From positions 1 through 64,000 of the forward strand of contig JAEWDP010000101.1 in NCBI GenBank assembly GCA_023390055.1: a DNA stretch of 64,000 nt. The letters are read 5' to 3'. The DNA is from Pseudomonadota bacterium. GTDB taxonomy: Bacteria > Pseudomonadota > Alphaproteobacteria > Rhizobiales > Rhizobiaceae. Both the position numbers and the translations under genes were made by a program. Below, in pieces: positions 1-6,984 of the stretch. The notes beneath the pieces are model-generated. The model was not told the DNA's origin. It saw nothing but the letters and a program-made list of their open reading frames with translations, and did no database searches. Position 1 is the stretch's first letter, and every line of letters begins with the position of its first letter.

Positions 1-189
1 CTCCTCATCTTTTCAGCAAGCGGCCATTTTTGCGGCGTATCATCCACTGTTATTCTATCTACATTCATGATATCATTGACGAAATATTCGATACAAATGC
101 GGCCATCAAAGTGGCTAGAAAGCCAGCCTTATCCTGCCCATTCGAGACGACGGCGAAACAACAGGACTATTCGAGTCGCAGCATTACCG

Positions 190-421
190 ACTCTCCGACC
201 AGCCCCGATATCATCCGGGAAATCCACCAACGCTTTTGAGAGCTTTTGCCGAATGAGCTGATGTTTGTGAATGACCCGACCACCGGCGAGGATGTCGAGG
301 TTGTTCCCGGTGCGTTGCGCGAGCGTGATGTGCATGTCGGTTGTCACATAAGTCCGGGTGCGGTTCCGCGTTTTCTGGCGCGCGTGGACGCTGCATGTTC
401 CAGGCTTGGCAGGGTCGATAC
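190..421 (+). pseudogene. Fic-family protein fragment
   Basis: One reading frame gives a segment typical of the middle of large Fic/AMP-transferase proteins: IIREIHQRF, then ELLPNELMFVNDP, a VVPGxLRxRDVxVG-like stretch and FLARVDAACSRLGR. In intact family members this precedes the catalytic HxFx(D/E)GNGR loop, which is absent here. An in-frame TGA at 237-239 interrupts the frame where relatives usually have an aromatic residue. The fragment ends near 421, exactly where an oppositely oriented truncated gene begins, so both look like products of one deletion. The 5' boundary is unclear because similarity fades before about position 190. It is not expected to make a functional protein. Confidence 0.6.
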
Positions 422-466
422 ATCGAGTGGCATTGCCCCGTCCGGGTACTCCGTGAGCGCCGTCAT
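422..466 (-). pseudogene. Mobile mystery protein B, N-terminal stub
   Basis: The start codon at 466 overlaps the stop of the upstream mobile mystery protein A gene by four bases (ATGA), the usual arrangement of this pair. The peptide begins MTALTEYPDGAMPLD, like the N-terminus of mobile mystery protein B, itself a small Fic-domain protein. Similarity then stops at the junction with the convergent Fic fragment. Only about 15 codons remain, so no function is expected. The identification relies on the pairing with protein A as much as on the short match. Confidence 0.5.
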
Positions 467-923
467 TTGTCGCTCCAGAAGTCACGCGGCATCTCGCGGG
501 CGAGCTCCTTTGCAATCCGGTCAACCTCGGCGGCGATCTTCTCATTAGGTAGGTTCTGGCTCTCCAATGCCATGTGGGTGCTTGCGGTCTTTACAAGCGC
601 CAGGGCCTTTTTTCGCGCCTGGGCAGCGATTACATCCTCGATGCGGTTGTCAGGAACGACAGCGTAGACGAACCGGCAGCCCATCGCCTCGGCTGCGGCT
701 GCATGGACTTAAGGGTTGCGCCGCCGCTGAGTTCGGCATGCTCGGCCTGAGCCACGCGCGCCCGCGTCACGCCCATCCTTTTGGCGAGTTGGGGACCAGA
801 CATGCCAAGGGCCTTGCGTACGGTACGCAGCCATCCTTCCGGCGGCGTTTGCAGGCTGGGACGGCTCGCTGCGCTATCAACAAGCCGCTGATATTGCTGT
901 TGAACGATGTCTCGGACGCTCAT
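463..923 (-). pseudogene. Mobile mystery protein A (XRE-type HTH), frameshifted
   Basis: Mobile mystery protein A is a helix-turn-helix protein encoded with protein B on mobile elements; the pair resembles a toxin-antitoxin module. The ATG at 923 opens MSVRDIVQQQYQRL, followed by a PPEGWLRTVRKALGMS segment and an HTH (LAKRMGVTRARVAQAE). After ATLKSMQ the frame is lost near position 700. The expected continuation, AAEAMGCRFVYAVVPDNRIED to DFWSDK, lies in the next frame, consistent with loss of one base. Without the shift the protein would have the usual length of about 150 residues. A sequencing error cannot be excluded. A plausible promoter (TTGACG, 17 bp, AATATA) lies at 934-962. Confidence 0.65.
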
Positions 924-1045
924 TGTCAACTCATATATTTTCATAAACGCTCATTTCGTCAACATATGAGTATACACAAGCATCCTAGCAGGCGGGGATT
1001 CCTGATTGTGAACTCTTACTTCCTGCCCTCAATCCCGTATATCAT

Positions 1046-1258
1046 TCACCAACTGTGGATTCGCCACGACCCGTTCTCGCCCTCCTCGACGGTGAAGCGA
1101 AAATCCTTGAGGCGCTTTGCCTCCAGAAATCTCAGCATGTCTGAAAACTGCCCGCGTGTGATCTCAAGCGACAGATGCAGCGAGGGAAGATGTTCGGCCT
1201 TGAGTAGACAGCTCGCATCGGGATGCTCGGTTTTCATCGGGGATGGCGTCATGATCAA
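1046..1258 (-). CDS. Small hypothetical protein
   Basis: This 70-codon frame encodes a largely hydrophilic peptide ending VEEGENGSWRIHSW. I do not recognise the family. The predicted protein has a plausible amphipathic middle (ITRGQFSDMLRFLEAKRLKD) and natural-looking composition, which favours a real gene or a fragment of one. A further short frame upstream, starting MSGYDLPQALPLRVDN near 1341 and stopping near 1264, could be the displaced N-terminus of the same gene. No clear ribosome binding site was found. Confidence 0.3.
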   Translation of the reverse strand: MIMTPSPMKTEHPDASCLLKAEHLPSLHLSLEITRGQFSDMLRFLEAKRLKDFRFTVEEGENGSWRIHSW

Positions 1259-1361
1259 TGACGCCGAGTCAGGTAAATCCTCGCGAACCAGGGGTTATCG
1301 ACACGCAGCGGCAGAGCTTGCGGCAGATCGTAGCCGCTCATGATCGTACTGAAGTGACCGA

Positions 1362-1889
1362 TCAGGCTACTCGGCAGAGCTCAGCGGTCTTCTTCAGACG
1401 TCTATGAAGTACGAAATCGTGTTCAGCGATCGCTTCGTTCGCCTCCTTCACAACTTCGGCTTCCACGAGCACTTCCTTGCTCAGTTGTTCTCGCGCGACG
1501 AGCCATCGAGCAACCGATGGCCAGCTCCAGAGCGGGCTTTCGTCTGTCACCTTCGCAACGGGCGCAGGGAAGCCCTGGCCGCGAGACCCCTTGGCATAGT
1601 GACTCACCGAGCTTCTAGAAGCGCCGATCCGGTCAGCGATCTCGGATAGATTTACGAGCGGATCAGGCTCGATTCTATCGACATCGGCGCCTGCAGCTCG
1701 CACGTTGTCAACGGCCGAAGCGATTGCTTCCTCGATCGTTTCAGATTCCCGTGAGAAATCCACTATTATATGGCCTTTCTGAAAGGCGACCAGAGCATCA
1801 TCGCAGCCAGCGTTGTAGAAGCGGTCTTCAAAATCATCTGCGTGCGGATCCAACCCCGAAGCGATGATACTGAATTCAAACGTTCTCAT
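1362..1889 (-). CDS. Putative HTH DNA-binding protein
   Basis: The 175-residue product has an N-terminal part (MRTFEFSIIASGLDPHADDFEDRF) resembling proteins with a ferredoxin-like ligand domain. It then has a helix-turn-helix region around residues 78-105 (LSEIADRIGASRSSVSHYAKG) followed by PLWSWPSVARWLV, as in excisionase/AlpA-like HTH proteins. The C-terminal third is charged and helical. A GGAG ribosome binding site lies just upstream of the ATG. It follows the small frameshifted gene at 1901-2102, so it is probably co-transcribed with the AbiE pair upstream. Its exact role is unknown; a transcription regulator is likely. Confidence 0.5.
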   Translation of the reverse strand: MRTFEFSIIASGLDPHADDFEDRFYNAGCDDALVAFQKGHIIVDFSRESETIEEAIASAVDNVRAAGADVDRIEPDPLVNLSEIADRIGASRSSVSHYAKGSRGQGFPAPVAKVTDESPLWSWPSVARWLVAREQLSKEVLVEAEVVKEANEAIAEHDFVLHRRLKKTAELCRVA

Positions 1890-1900
1890 CGGTTTTCTCC

Positions 1901-2102
1901 TTATCTATGCGGGCAACGGTCTACGGCGCGTATGCGCGCATGATTGATTGAGCGCGTCGGGCGCGAGAAGTAGGCCTGAATATCCTGTGGGATGTACTTC
2001 CACGCCAGCATTTGCCTTGACGACGGCAATCTCCCATTTTTCCAGTGTATTCCCCGGCCTTTTGGCCATCATCGCCCTCTTTACTGCTCGATCCTTCTCC
2101 AT
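1901..2102 (-). pseudogene. Small conserved protein, frameshifted
   Basis: The 5' part reads MAKRPGNTLEKWEIAVVKA. The continuation MLAWKYIPQDIQAYFSRP, then TRSINHARIR, lies in the next frame and ends at a TAA at 1901-1903. One extra A near 2003 (GGCAAATGC) explains the shift. The YFxRPTRSINHARI segment is typical of a small rhizobial protein family of unknown function that looks DNA-binding. The gene overlaps the end of the AbiEii toxin gene by about 20 bp and is followed 11 bp later by the HTH gene, suggesting one transcript. Whether the frameshift is real or an assembly error cannot be decided here. Confidence 0.5.
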
Positions 2103-2899
2103 GGCTCCCCCGGCAGCCCGGAAATCAAAGATGCATGAACCTTCCGGTCAGCATCCTCGAGATCCCAGGAATAGCCGGTTGCCAGCAGAGGCCCGATATC
2201 AGCCGTGAACTGCCCGTCATTGCGCTTTTCATGCATATTCTGCTCGAAGAGGGCGCGCGTGACGCTGTGGCCGCCGTGCTCCATGTAGGCACCGAAGGTC
2301 TGCACGATACGAACCGGATCAACGGCACCACGTGTAAGCGCAACGGCGAGGTCGAACAGGTCACGCCCCTTCTTTCGCTGGTACAAGGCGCGCAGTTTGG
2401 TCCCCAAGAGCTCGTCAAGCTCGTATGTCGGGATATCGCAGCCGCCCTCAAACCAGCGGGAAGACACACTGAAGGGCACGCGCTTGAAACCATGCACCGC
2501 GAAATGCTCCCGTGAGTTAATTTCGACCTTGAGCTTCATAGGGATCGGCGGTGCGTCTTCCGACGCGAAGCGATAGACGAACGTCACGCGCCCTTCCGTC
2601 TGCTTCCAGCGCGGCGCACCAAGCCAGGGGTCGAGCACGGAGCGCAGAGCGTCCATCACCGGTCCGGCCGGCTCGGCACGCATTTGGACAAGGTCTATGT
2701 CCTCCGAGTACCGCGCCGCGGGTTTCAGATAGAGCTTGTACAGGGCCGTCCCGCCTCGAAAGGCCAAGGCCTCGGCCAGCACGGGATGCGAGAATATTTC
2801 AACGAGCGCGCGGCTGATAACGAGATCCTGCTCTACCTGAATGTCCTGCACCCAGGGCGCATTCGCCCGCCATTCAGTAATATAGTCGCGTGGGATCAA
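2081..2899 (-). CDS. AbiEii/AbiGii nucleotidyltransferase toxin (system 1)
   Basis: AbiEii proteins are nucleotidyltransferase-fold toxins of type IV toxin-antitoxin and phage-abortive-infection systems. The fold is shown by GGTALYK at about residues 49-55 and YSEDIDL near 64-70, which carries both catalytic aspartates. It is followed by the KLKVEIN strand and the KLRALYQRKKGRDLFDL helix that bears conserved basic and acidic residues. I place the start at the TTG of 2899 because it overlaps the antitoxin stop by four bases (TTGA) and gives IPRDYITEW at the N-terminus. A longer frame reaches 2938. Length (272 residues) is normal and no lesion is visible. It is paired with the AbiEi gene immediately upstream. 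Confidence 0.85.
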   Translation of the reverse strand: MIPRDYITEWRANAPWVQDIQVEQDLVISRALVEIFSHPVLAEALAFRGGTALYKLYLKPAARYSEDIDLVQMRAEPAGPVMDALRSVLDPWLGAPRWKQTEGRVTFVYRFASEDAPPIPMKLKVEINSREHFAVHGFKRVPFSVSSRWFEGGCDIPTYELDELLGTKLRALYQRKKGRDLFDLAVALTRGAVDPVRIVQTFGAYMEHGGHSVTRALFEQNMHEKRNDGQFTADIGPLLATGYSWDLEDADRKVHASLISGLPGEPWRRIEQ

Positions 2900-3702
2900 A
2901 ATTCGGCCTCCACTTCGGCATTCACGATCAACTTCCAACCGTCGTCGCGGTATGCGCCCTCATGGGAAGCCGTCGGGACGAGCGCCACGGTCTGCCGTGC
3001 GCGTGAATGGACGTAGGATTTCAGTGGTGCCGCCTGTTCAACGGCATCGACTTTGTTGAGGAGATAGCCCAGCCGCTGCGCCCATGGCGTCGGTGCTGTT
3101 TGTGCCGCTAAGACGAGCTTTTCCGGATCGAGCATCTCTCCGAGGTCGCCAAGGACCGTCGCCACTTGGTCCAGACCGCCGACATGATGGCTATAGCCGA
3201 CAAGATCGACGGCTGTGGCTTCCGGCGTGGATACCAGCACCGTCCCGCGCGGCGTATTGAATGGCTGGATCGATACTTCTGCGATCTGTTTGCGTACGAT
3301 GAACGCGACGCGTACGGCGCCTGCCACAATCGGCCTGCGACTCTTGGCCAGCATCACCTGCGCTTCCTGCGGACGATGGTGAGCCGCGCCGTGATATTGG
3401 GCGGCAGAGAGAAGCCCCATGTAGTAGGATTGCCCTAGCGTCTTCATCAGAGCCGGGATGAATTGGTCAGCCGGGAGGCAGCCCAGTGATTGGTATTCGG
3501 GGGGAACGATCACATAGAAGCCCCGCGCGGGGGATGCCACGAGCCCCTGCTTGGCCAGACGGTTCAAGGCCAGCTTGGCTGCATCAGCGGACACGTTCAG
3601 GGCGTCCTGAGCATCGCGCGAGCTAAAGTGATAGCGCCCGCTGCTTGCCAAGCGCGCTATGTAGTCTCGGGCATAAATCCGTGATTCCGATTTCATGCGC
3701 AT
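2896..3702 (-). CDS. AbiEi-type antitoxin and transcriptional regulator (system 1)
   Basis: The 268-residue product has an N-terminal winged helix (about residues 10-65: SGRYHFSSRDAQDALNVSADAAKLALNRLAKQGLVASP) and a long C-terminal domain as in AbiEi proteins. In those proteins the N-terminal part represses the operon and the C-terminal part neutralises the toxin. It lies directly upstream of, and overlaps by four bases, the AbiEii gene. An imperfect inverted repeat of GTAT/ATAC type around 3706-3722, just upstream of the start codon, could be an autoregulatory operator. This antitoxin is longer than, and quite different from, the other two in the window. Confidence 0.8.
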   Translation of the reverse strand: MRMKSESRIYARDYIARLASSGRYHFSSRDAQDALNVSADAAKLALNRLAKQGLVASPARGFYVIVPPEYQSLGCLPADQFIPALMKTLGQSYYMGLLSAAQYHGAAHHRPQEAQVMLAKSRRPIVAGAVRVAFIVRKQIAEVSIQPFNTPRGTVLVSTPEATAVDLVGYSHHVGGLDQVATVLGDLGEMLDPEKLVLAAQTAPTPWAQRLGYLLNKVDAVEQAAPLKSYVHSRARQTVALVPTASHEGAYRDDGWKLIVNAEVEAEF

Positions 3703-3984
3703 AAAGTATCATTTTTCAATACCTTTCGCAAACGAATTCTATACCAGATTTGGGCAGCCTAAGCCAAGTATGGCGCGACAATCCGGAAGATCCAGATTGT
3801 TTATCGGGCGATAGCAGTAAGAGCGTCGATTTTGCCTGCTCCTCGTCAGTCAACGGAACCTGCTAGGCAGTTGCGCGGCGACATCTACAAGTTCCATTTG
3901 ACGACAACGTCAACTAGGCATTGACATTTATGCCGATACACATAGTTTATACTGAAATCTGTATATTTTGAAAGATAAGAAAAA
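3703..3984. other. Intergenic region between divergent toxin-antitoxin loci
   Basis: This A+T-rich stretch separates the AbiE system 1 operon (leftward) from the HTH gene (rightward) and must contain both promoters. No gene, repeat or mobile-element end was recognised. Just before the HTH gene, the sequence around 3919-3970 (TTGACATTTATGCC, then TATACTGAAATCTGTATATTTT) offers a credible promoter, with TTGACA as the -35 element and TATACT about 18 bp downstream. Confidence 0.4.
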
Positions 3985-4302
3985 ATGACAGAAAAGCTCG
4001 AATACACCAACATTTTCGAGTCGATCACCGAAAATTCCGCGCTCGCCGCTGACCTGCAGTTCAGGTCCGATGTGCTCATGACGTTGATCGACATATTCGA
4101 AGACAAGGGATGGAAACAGGCCGAGATCGCGCACGCACTGGAAATTCCACAGCCCCGGGTTAGCGAACTGCTGCGCGGAAAAATCAGCTTGTTCTCGTCG
4201 GATCGGCTGATCGGATACCTGGCGAAGCTGGGTTACCGCTTGCGGCCGTCCATGTCCGGCGATCACAAGGTAATCTGCGAAGTTGAGATGGAGGCGGCTT
4301 GA
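3985..4302 (+). CDS. XRE-family antitoxin-like HTH protein
   Basis: The 105-residue protein has a single XRE-type helix-turn-helix at about residues 50-80 (KQAEIAHALEIPQPRVSELLRG), then FSSDRLIGYLAKLGYRLR. This is the pattern of HigA-2/Gp49-partner antitoxins, which repress their operon and neutralise a RelE-fold mRNA interferase. A strong promoter-like sequence lies directly upstream. The expected toxin partner is not downstream on the same strand. Instead a Gp49-like gene lies 16 bp away in convergent orientation. Confidence 0.75.
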   Translation: MTEKLEYTNIFESITENSALAADLQFRSDVLMTLIDIFEDKGWKQAEIAHALEIPQPRVSELLRGKISLFSSDRLIGYLAKLGYRLRPSMSGDHKVICEVEMEAA

Positions 4303-4318
4303 CCGCCTCCACTCTTGT

Positions 4319-4684
4319 TCACTTCTTCATTTTCTCGGCTTTTTCCGCTTCTCGGACGATACCCATCATTTCCTTGTAGCGGTCTTTCACCGTGTCCATT
4401 GCCTTCTTGTCCACCCCATTGGTGGTTTTAGTAAAGGCGTGGAGGACGAAGACTGTATCGATGAACTTTGCGCAGTAGACCACCCTGTAAGCCGGTGATC
4501 CGTTCTCGATAAGCTCGATAACGCCTGCACCCAGTTCGGGCAAATGTTTAAAAGGTGACCTTGGGTCTTTCCCTGCCGCAATGAAGTTCAGGTCGCTGAG
4601 GAAGTCGATTGCAATTTTTTCGGGCAGCTTCTGTGCTGCCTTCTTTGCTGAGTTGTTTACGTATTTGATTGATTTTCTTGGCAT
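4319..4684 (-). CDS. Phage-derived Gp49-like / HigB-type toxin
   Basis: The 121-residue protein matches the Gp49-like (PF05973) RelE/HigB superfamily: FKHLPELGAGVIELIE followed by YRVVYCAKFIDTVFVLHAFTKTTNGVDKK. The last part is the conserved beta-strand and basic helix bearing the ribonuclease residues, and the C-terminal AxxRYKEM-like helix is also present. Length is normal and no defect is visible. Such toxins cleave mRNA on the ribosome. The gene is convergent with the HTH gene at 3985-4302 instead of forming an operon with it, which is unusual for this family. Confidence 0.75.
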   Translation of the reverse strand: MPRKSIKYVNNSAKKAAQKLPEKIAIDFLSDLNFIAAGKDPRSPFKHLPELGAGVIELIENGSPAYRVVYCAKFIDTVFVLHAFTKTTNGVDKKAMDTVKDRYKEMMGIVREAEKAEKMKK

Positions 4685-4830
4685 TTATTTTCGTCCAGCC
4701 GGGTGACGGTTTCGACCTATCGACATGAAAAATCGGGTCGAGATCGTATCGGCGACTTTAGATGACATAAAGAAACAGGTTTTTCGGTTGCCTACTATAA
4801 TGTCCAACCTCCTCCCTGTCTGGCTGATCC

Positions 4831-5259
4831 CTACCCTGCCCTCACCATCCGTTGCGTCTTCTGCGACAGCTCTTCGAGCGTTGCCATCACGCGGTTGACC
4901 TGTGAAAGCGAGGCAGTCAGCTCAGGACCATACCTGATGACGAGATACTCCCTGCTCGTCGAAAGCGTCGCCAAATGTGCTTTCGTCCGCTTGCGCAAAA
5001 CGAGACCGGTCTCGCACGCAATGCGTGTTCGCTCTTCAAGATCATGTCGGAAACCGCGGATCGTCTTGTGATCGATGCCTTTGGCAAGCAGATATGCATT
5101 CAGGTAGAGCTCAATCGAATGCAAAGCCAGAAGACGTCGCGGAAGAAGGCTCTGTTTCGATGTGCCGTCACCAAGTTTGACAGCGGCATCCTTATATCGC
5201 GCCGCCAATACCAGAATGTCTCGAACGCTTGCCGTTTCACCAGGGTATACAGAATCCAT
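4831..5259 (-). CDS. Hypothetical protein, possibly HEPN-like
   Basis: The 142-residue product is all-helical in appearance. The core LLPRRLLALHSIELYLNAYL, followed by an RGFRHDLEER segment, resembles HEPN-fold proteins. RLLALH fits the R-x4-6-H pattern of HEPN ribonucleases, though its position near the N-terminus is not the canonical one. HEPN proteins often act as toxins or RNA-targeting effectors, and the neighbourhood is rich in such genes. No antitoxin partner is adjacent; the next gene on the same strand starts about 840 bp upstream. The function is not established. Confidence 0.45.
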   Translation of the reverse strand: MDSVYPGETASVRDILVLAARYKDAAVKLGDGTSKQSLLPRRLLALHSIELYLNAYLLAKGIDHKTIRGFRHDLEERTRIACETGLVLRKRTKAHLATLSTSREYLVIRYGPELTASLSQVNRVMATLEELSQKTQRMVRAG

Positions 5260-5390
5260 CAGGTTATCCTCCCTAACGCGTTTGATGATATTTGCTGTTG
5301 ATTGACGATGACTTGCCGAGCTCTCATGGATAAACCTGCAGACAGCTCGGCGATGGTCATGTTGAGGCGTGCGGAACTCAAACCGCCTCG

Positions 5391-6098
5391 TCAGCCACGC
5401 GCTTCTCTGGTTTCCGGCGAGCTAGTCGCGACAAGACGGACAACGTCGCGCAGCAATCTGCGCAGTTCTGGCCATGGTGTATCTTCAAACTTCAGGCCAG
5501 GATCATGCATGATGATCAGGCAATGGAGCTTTGCAGCCACTTCAACGAGCGAGCGAGGCGTTGTGATCTCCATGACCCGTCCGGAAATCCCGGCTTCCAC
5601 CGCAAGTTCATGTTCCCGGGCAATTGCCGCACCGTACCCCAGAAGTTTGTCAGCTTCTTTCCATCGCCTGCGACGCATACGAAGTTCAGCACGCACCTGA
5701 GACAGATGCTCGGCGTCCAGCTTAGAAGCCATTCGATTGATGTCGGCGAAAGAGCGGACCTCCACAGATCCATCGTCTTCAATGGCCTGCAGCTTCACGA
5801 CAGGAAAGCCACCTGCCCTTTGCAGCATTTCCATTTCAAGTTTTTGCTTGAGACGGGTGGCCTTGAGCCGCTGCAGATGACAAGCATACCAGCGGGGCCA
5901 CATTTCGTTGACCGGGGTTGGACCGCTCGTACGCCGATCACCAGGATCTGCGACACGCGCGGTCAGCAGCCGTGCGGCGACCGAGAGGAGGTTTCTGCGG
6001 TCAATCGTATATGGAAGGTTTTCAGTGATAGCGTCCTGTGTGACGATTTTTCTGCACGTGATTGCAGATAAAGTTCTGCTATTCTCAGAATCAGCCAT
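5391..6098 (-). CDS. Hypothetical protein, about 235 residues
   Basis: I chose the ATG at 6098 (MADSENSR) because a GGGAG ribosome binding site lies a suitable distance upstream; a TTG at 6113 is possible. The protein is basic and rich in helices (MRRRRWKEADKLLGYG, REHELAVEAGISGRVM), with no recognised domain, signal peptide or membrane segment. Part of the C-terminal half (IDRRNLL to LEVEMLQRAGGFPV and onwards) reads like a coiled, DNA-binding-like protein, but I cannot name a family. It is divergent from the small ribbon-helix-helix gene at 6279, so a common intergenic control region (6099-6278) is possible. Confidence 0.5.
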   Translation of the reverse strand: MADSENSRTLSAITCRKIVTQDAITENLPYTIDRRNLLSVAARLLTARVADPGDRRTSGPTPVNEMWPRWYACHLQRLKATRLKQKLEMEMLQRAGGFPVVKLQAIEDDGSVEVRSFADINRMASKLDAEHLSQVRAELRMRRRRWKEADKLLGYGAAIAREHELAVEAGISGRVMEITTPRSLVEVAAKLHCLIIMHDPGLKFEDTPWPELRRLLRDVVRLVATSSPETREARG

Positions 6099-6278
6099 GA
6101 TCCAAGCTCCCAAAAGCTAGATTGTGGTTAGGCTGGTCGGCGTGTTTGCCCATTCCGATCAGCCGATTTACAACTTTTAAGATAATCGTACCCCGTTTAT
6201 TCAGTCAATAGAGCCGCAGTCGATTATCTGTAATCCACAAGCTTTGACAAAAGCGTATCGGACAACTAATCACGCTCC

Positions 6279-6446
6279 ATGGGTCGTCCGCCGCTAAACA
6301 TCAAGGAAACGAAAATCCGCATCTCTCCGGAAGCTATGGAGCGTATTCGGTCACTTGTCGGAAACTACAAGATTGCGTCGTTCATCCGCGAAGCTATCGA
6401 CAACGAACTTGCTCGCCGCGAAGCTGAACGTGAAGCTGAGAAATAA
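6279..6446 (+). CDS. Small ribbon-helix-helix protein
   Basis: A 55-codon gene begins MGRPPLNIKETKIRISPEAM and ends LARREAEREAEK. The KETKIRISPEAMERI strand-helix and the FIREAIDNELARRE helix are the pattern of short RHH (CopG/Arc-like) DNA-binding proteins. The basic GRPP N-terminus is common in this group. It has no evident toxin partner downstream. It may regulate itself or the divergent gene that starts at 6098. It is shorter than most ORF-calling thresholds. Confidence 0.65.
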   Translation: MGRPPLNIKETKIRISPEAMERIRSLVGNYKIASFIREAIDNELARREAEREAEK

Positions 6447-6917
6447 CAGTACCGCAAAGTGCATGCCGAGCAATCGGAGCATCTTATCACTTCGCCGATT
6501 ATCCCCATTCCACCTCATCCAGTTTGCGCATGTTCGTCGTTCCCGCCACTTGACCGTCGGAAGGAAGCTAGCGGCAATAGAAGCCATGGGGTGATTTCTA
6601 TCTGCCATTCCGGCCAGCGTCAAAACACGCATATATCGGGCAACGGCAATCTCGCTATAAACCGGACTTCAGTTTTCGAGCGTTACTAATCAACACGGTA
6701 GTTTGCTGGCCGGATCGTCATCCGGAATGGCTAGCGACGGCCATCACCTTCAGAATCTCCGGGGCGATCAATCGAAAGCATCCTTGTTCAATCGTGCAAT
6801 TGAAGGAACACGAGGAGCGCCCCGGGCCCGTATTCGGCATGGCACTCGCGTTCGCATGCAACGGGCTTGCACCTGCCACCACCAGAATAGGCGCACACTT
6901 TACAGATAACACACCAA
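6447..6917. other. Region without a supportable gene
   Basis: About 470 bp between the ribbon-helix-helix gene and the AbiE system 2 operator. Short open frames occur on both strands but none has a ribosome binding site with natural protein composition. I see no repeat or mobile-element end. Confidence 0.4.
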
Positions 6918-6957
6918 GTACGTTTAAAATTAGCGTTTAGTAATAATTTTAAAGTAC
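6918..6957 (+). promoter_or_regulatory. Inverted-repeat operator upstream of AbiE system 2
   Basis: Two A+T-rich arms, GTACGTTTAAAATTA (6918-6932) and TAATTTTAAAGTAC (6944-6957), form a near-perfect inverted repeat about 28 bp before the AbiEi start codon. A further AGTAC-type half lies at 6979-6984. Characterised AbiEi proteins repress their own operon by binding inverted repeats in the promoter, so this is a good candidate autoregulatory site. Base composition is much more A+T-rich than the neighbourhood. Confidence 0.6.
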
Positions 6958-6984
6958 GAATTGCATGCACTTTGAGTAAGTACT

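Noticed and set aside
3706..3722. A firm operator call for AbiE system 1
   Set aside because: The GTAT/ATAC repeat is short and imperfect; it is mentioned only with the AbiEi gene.
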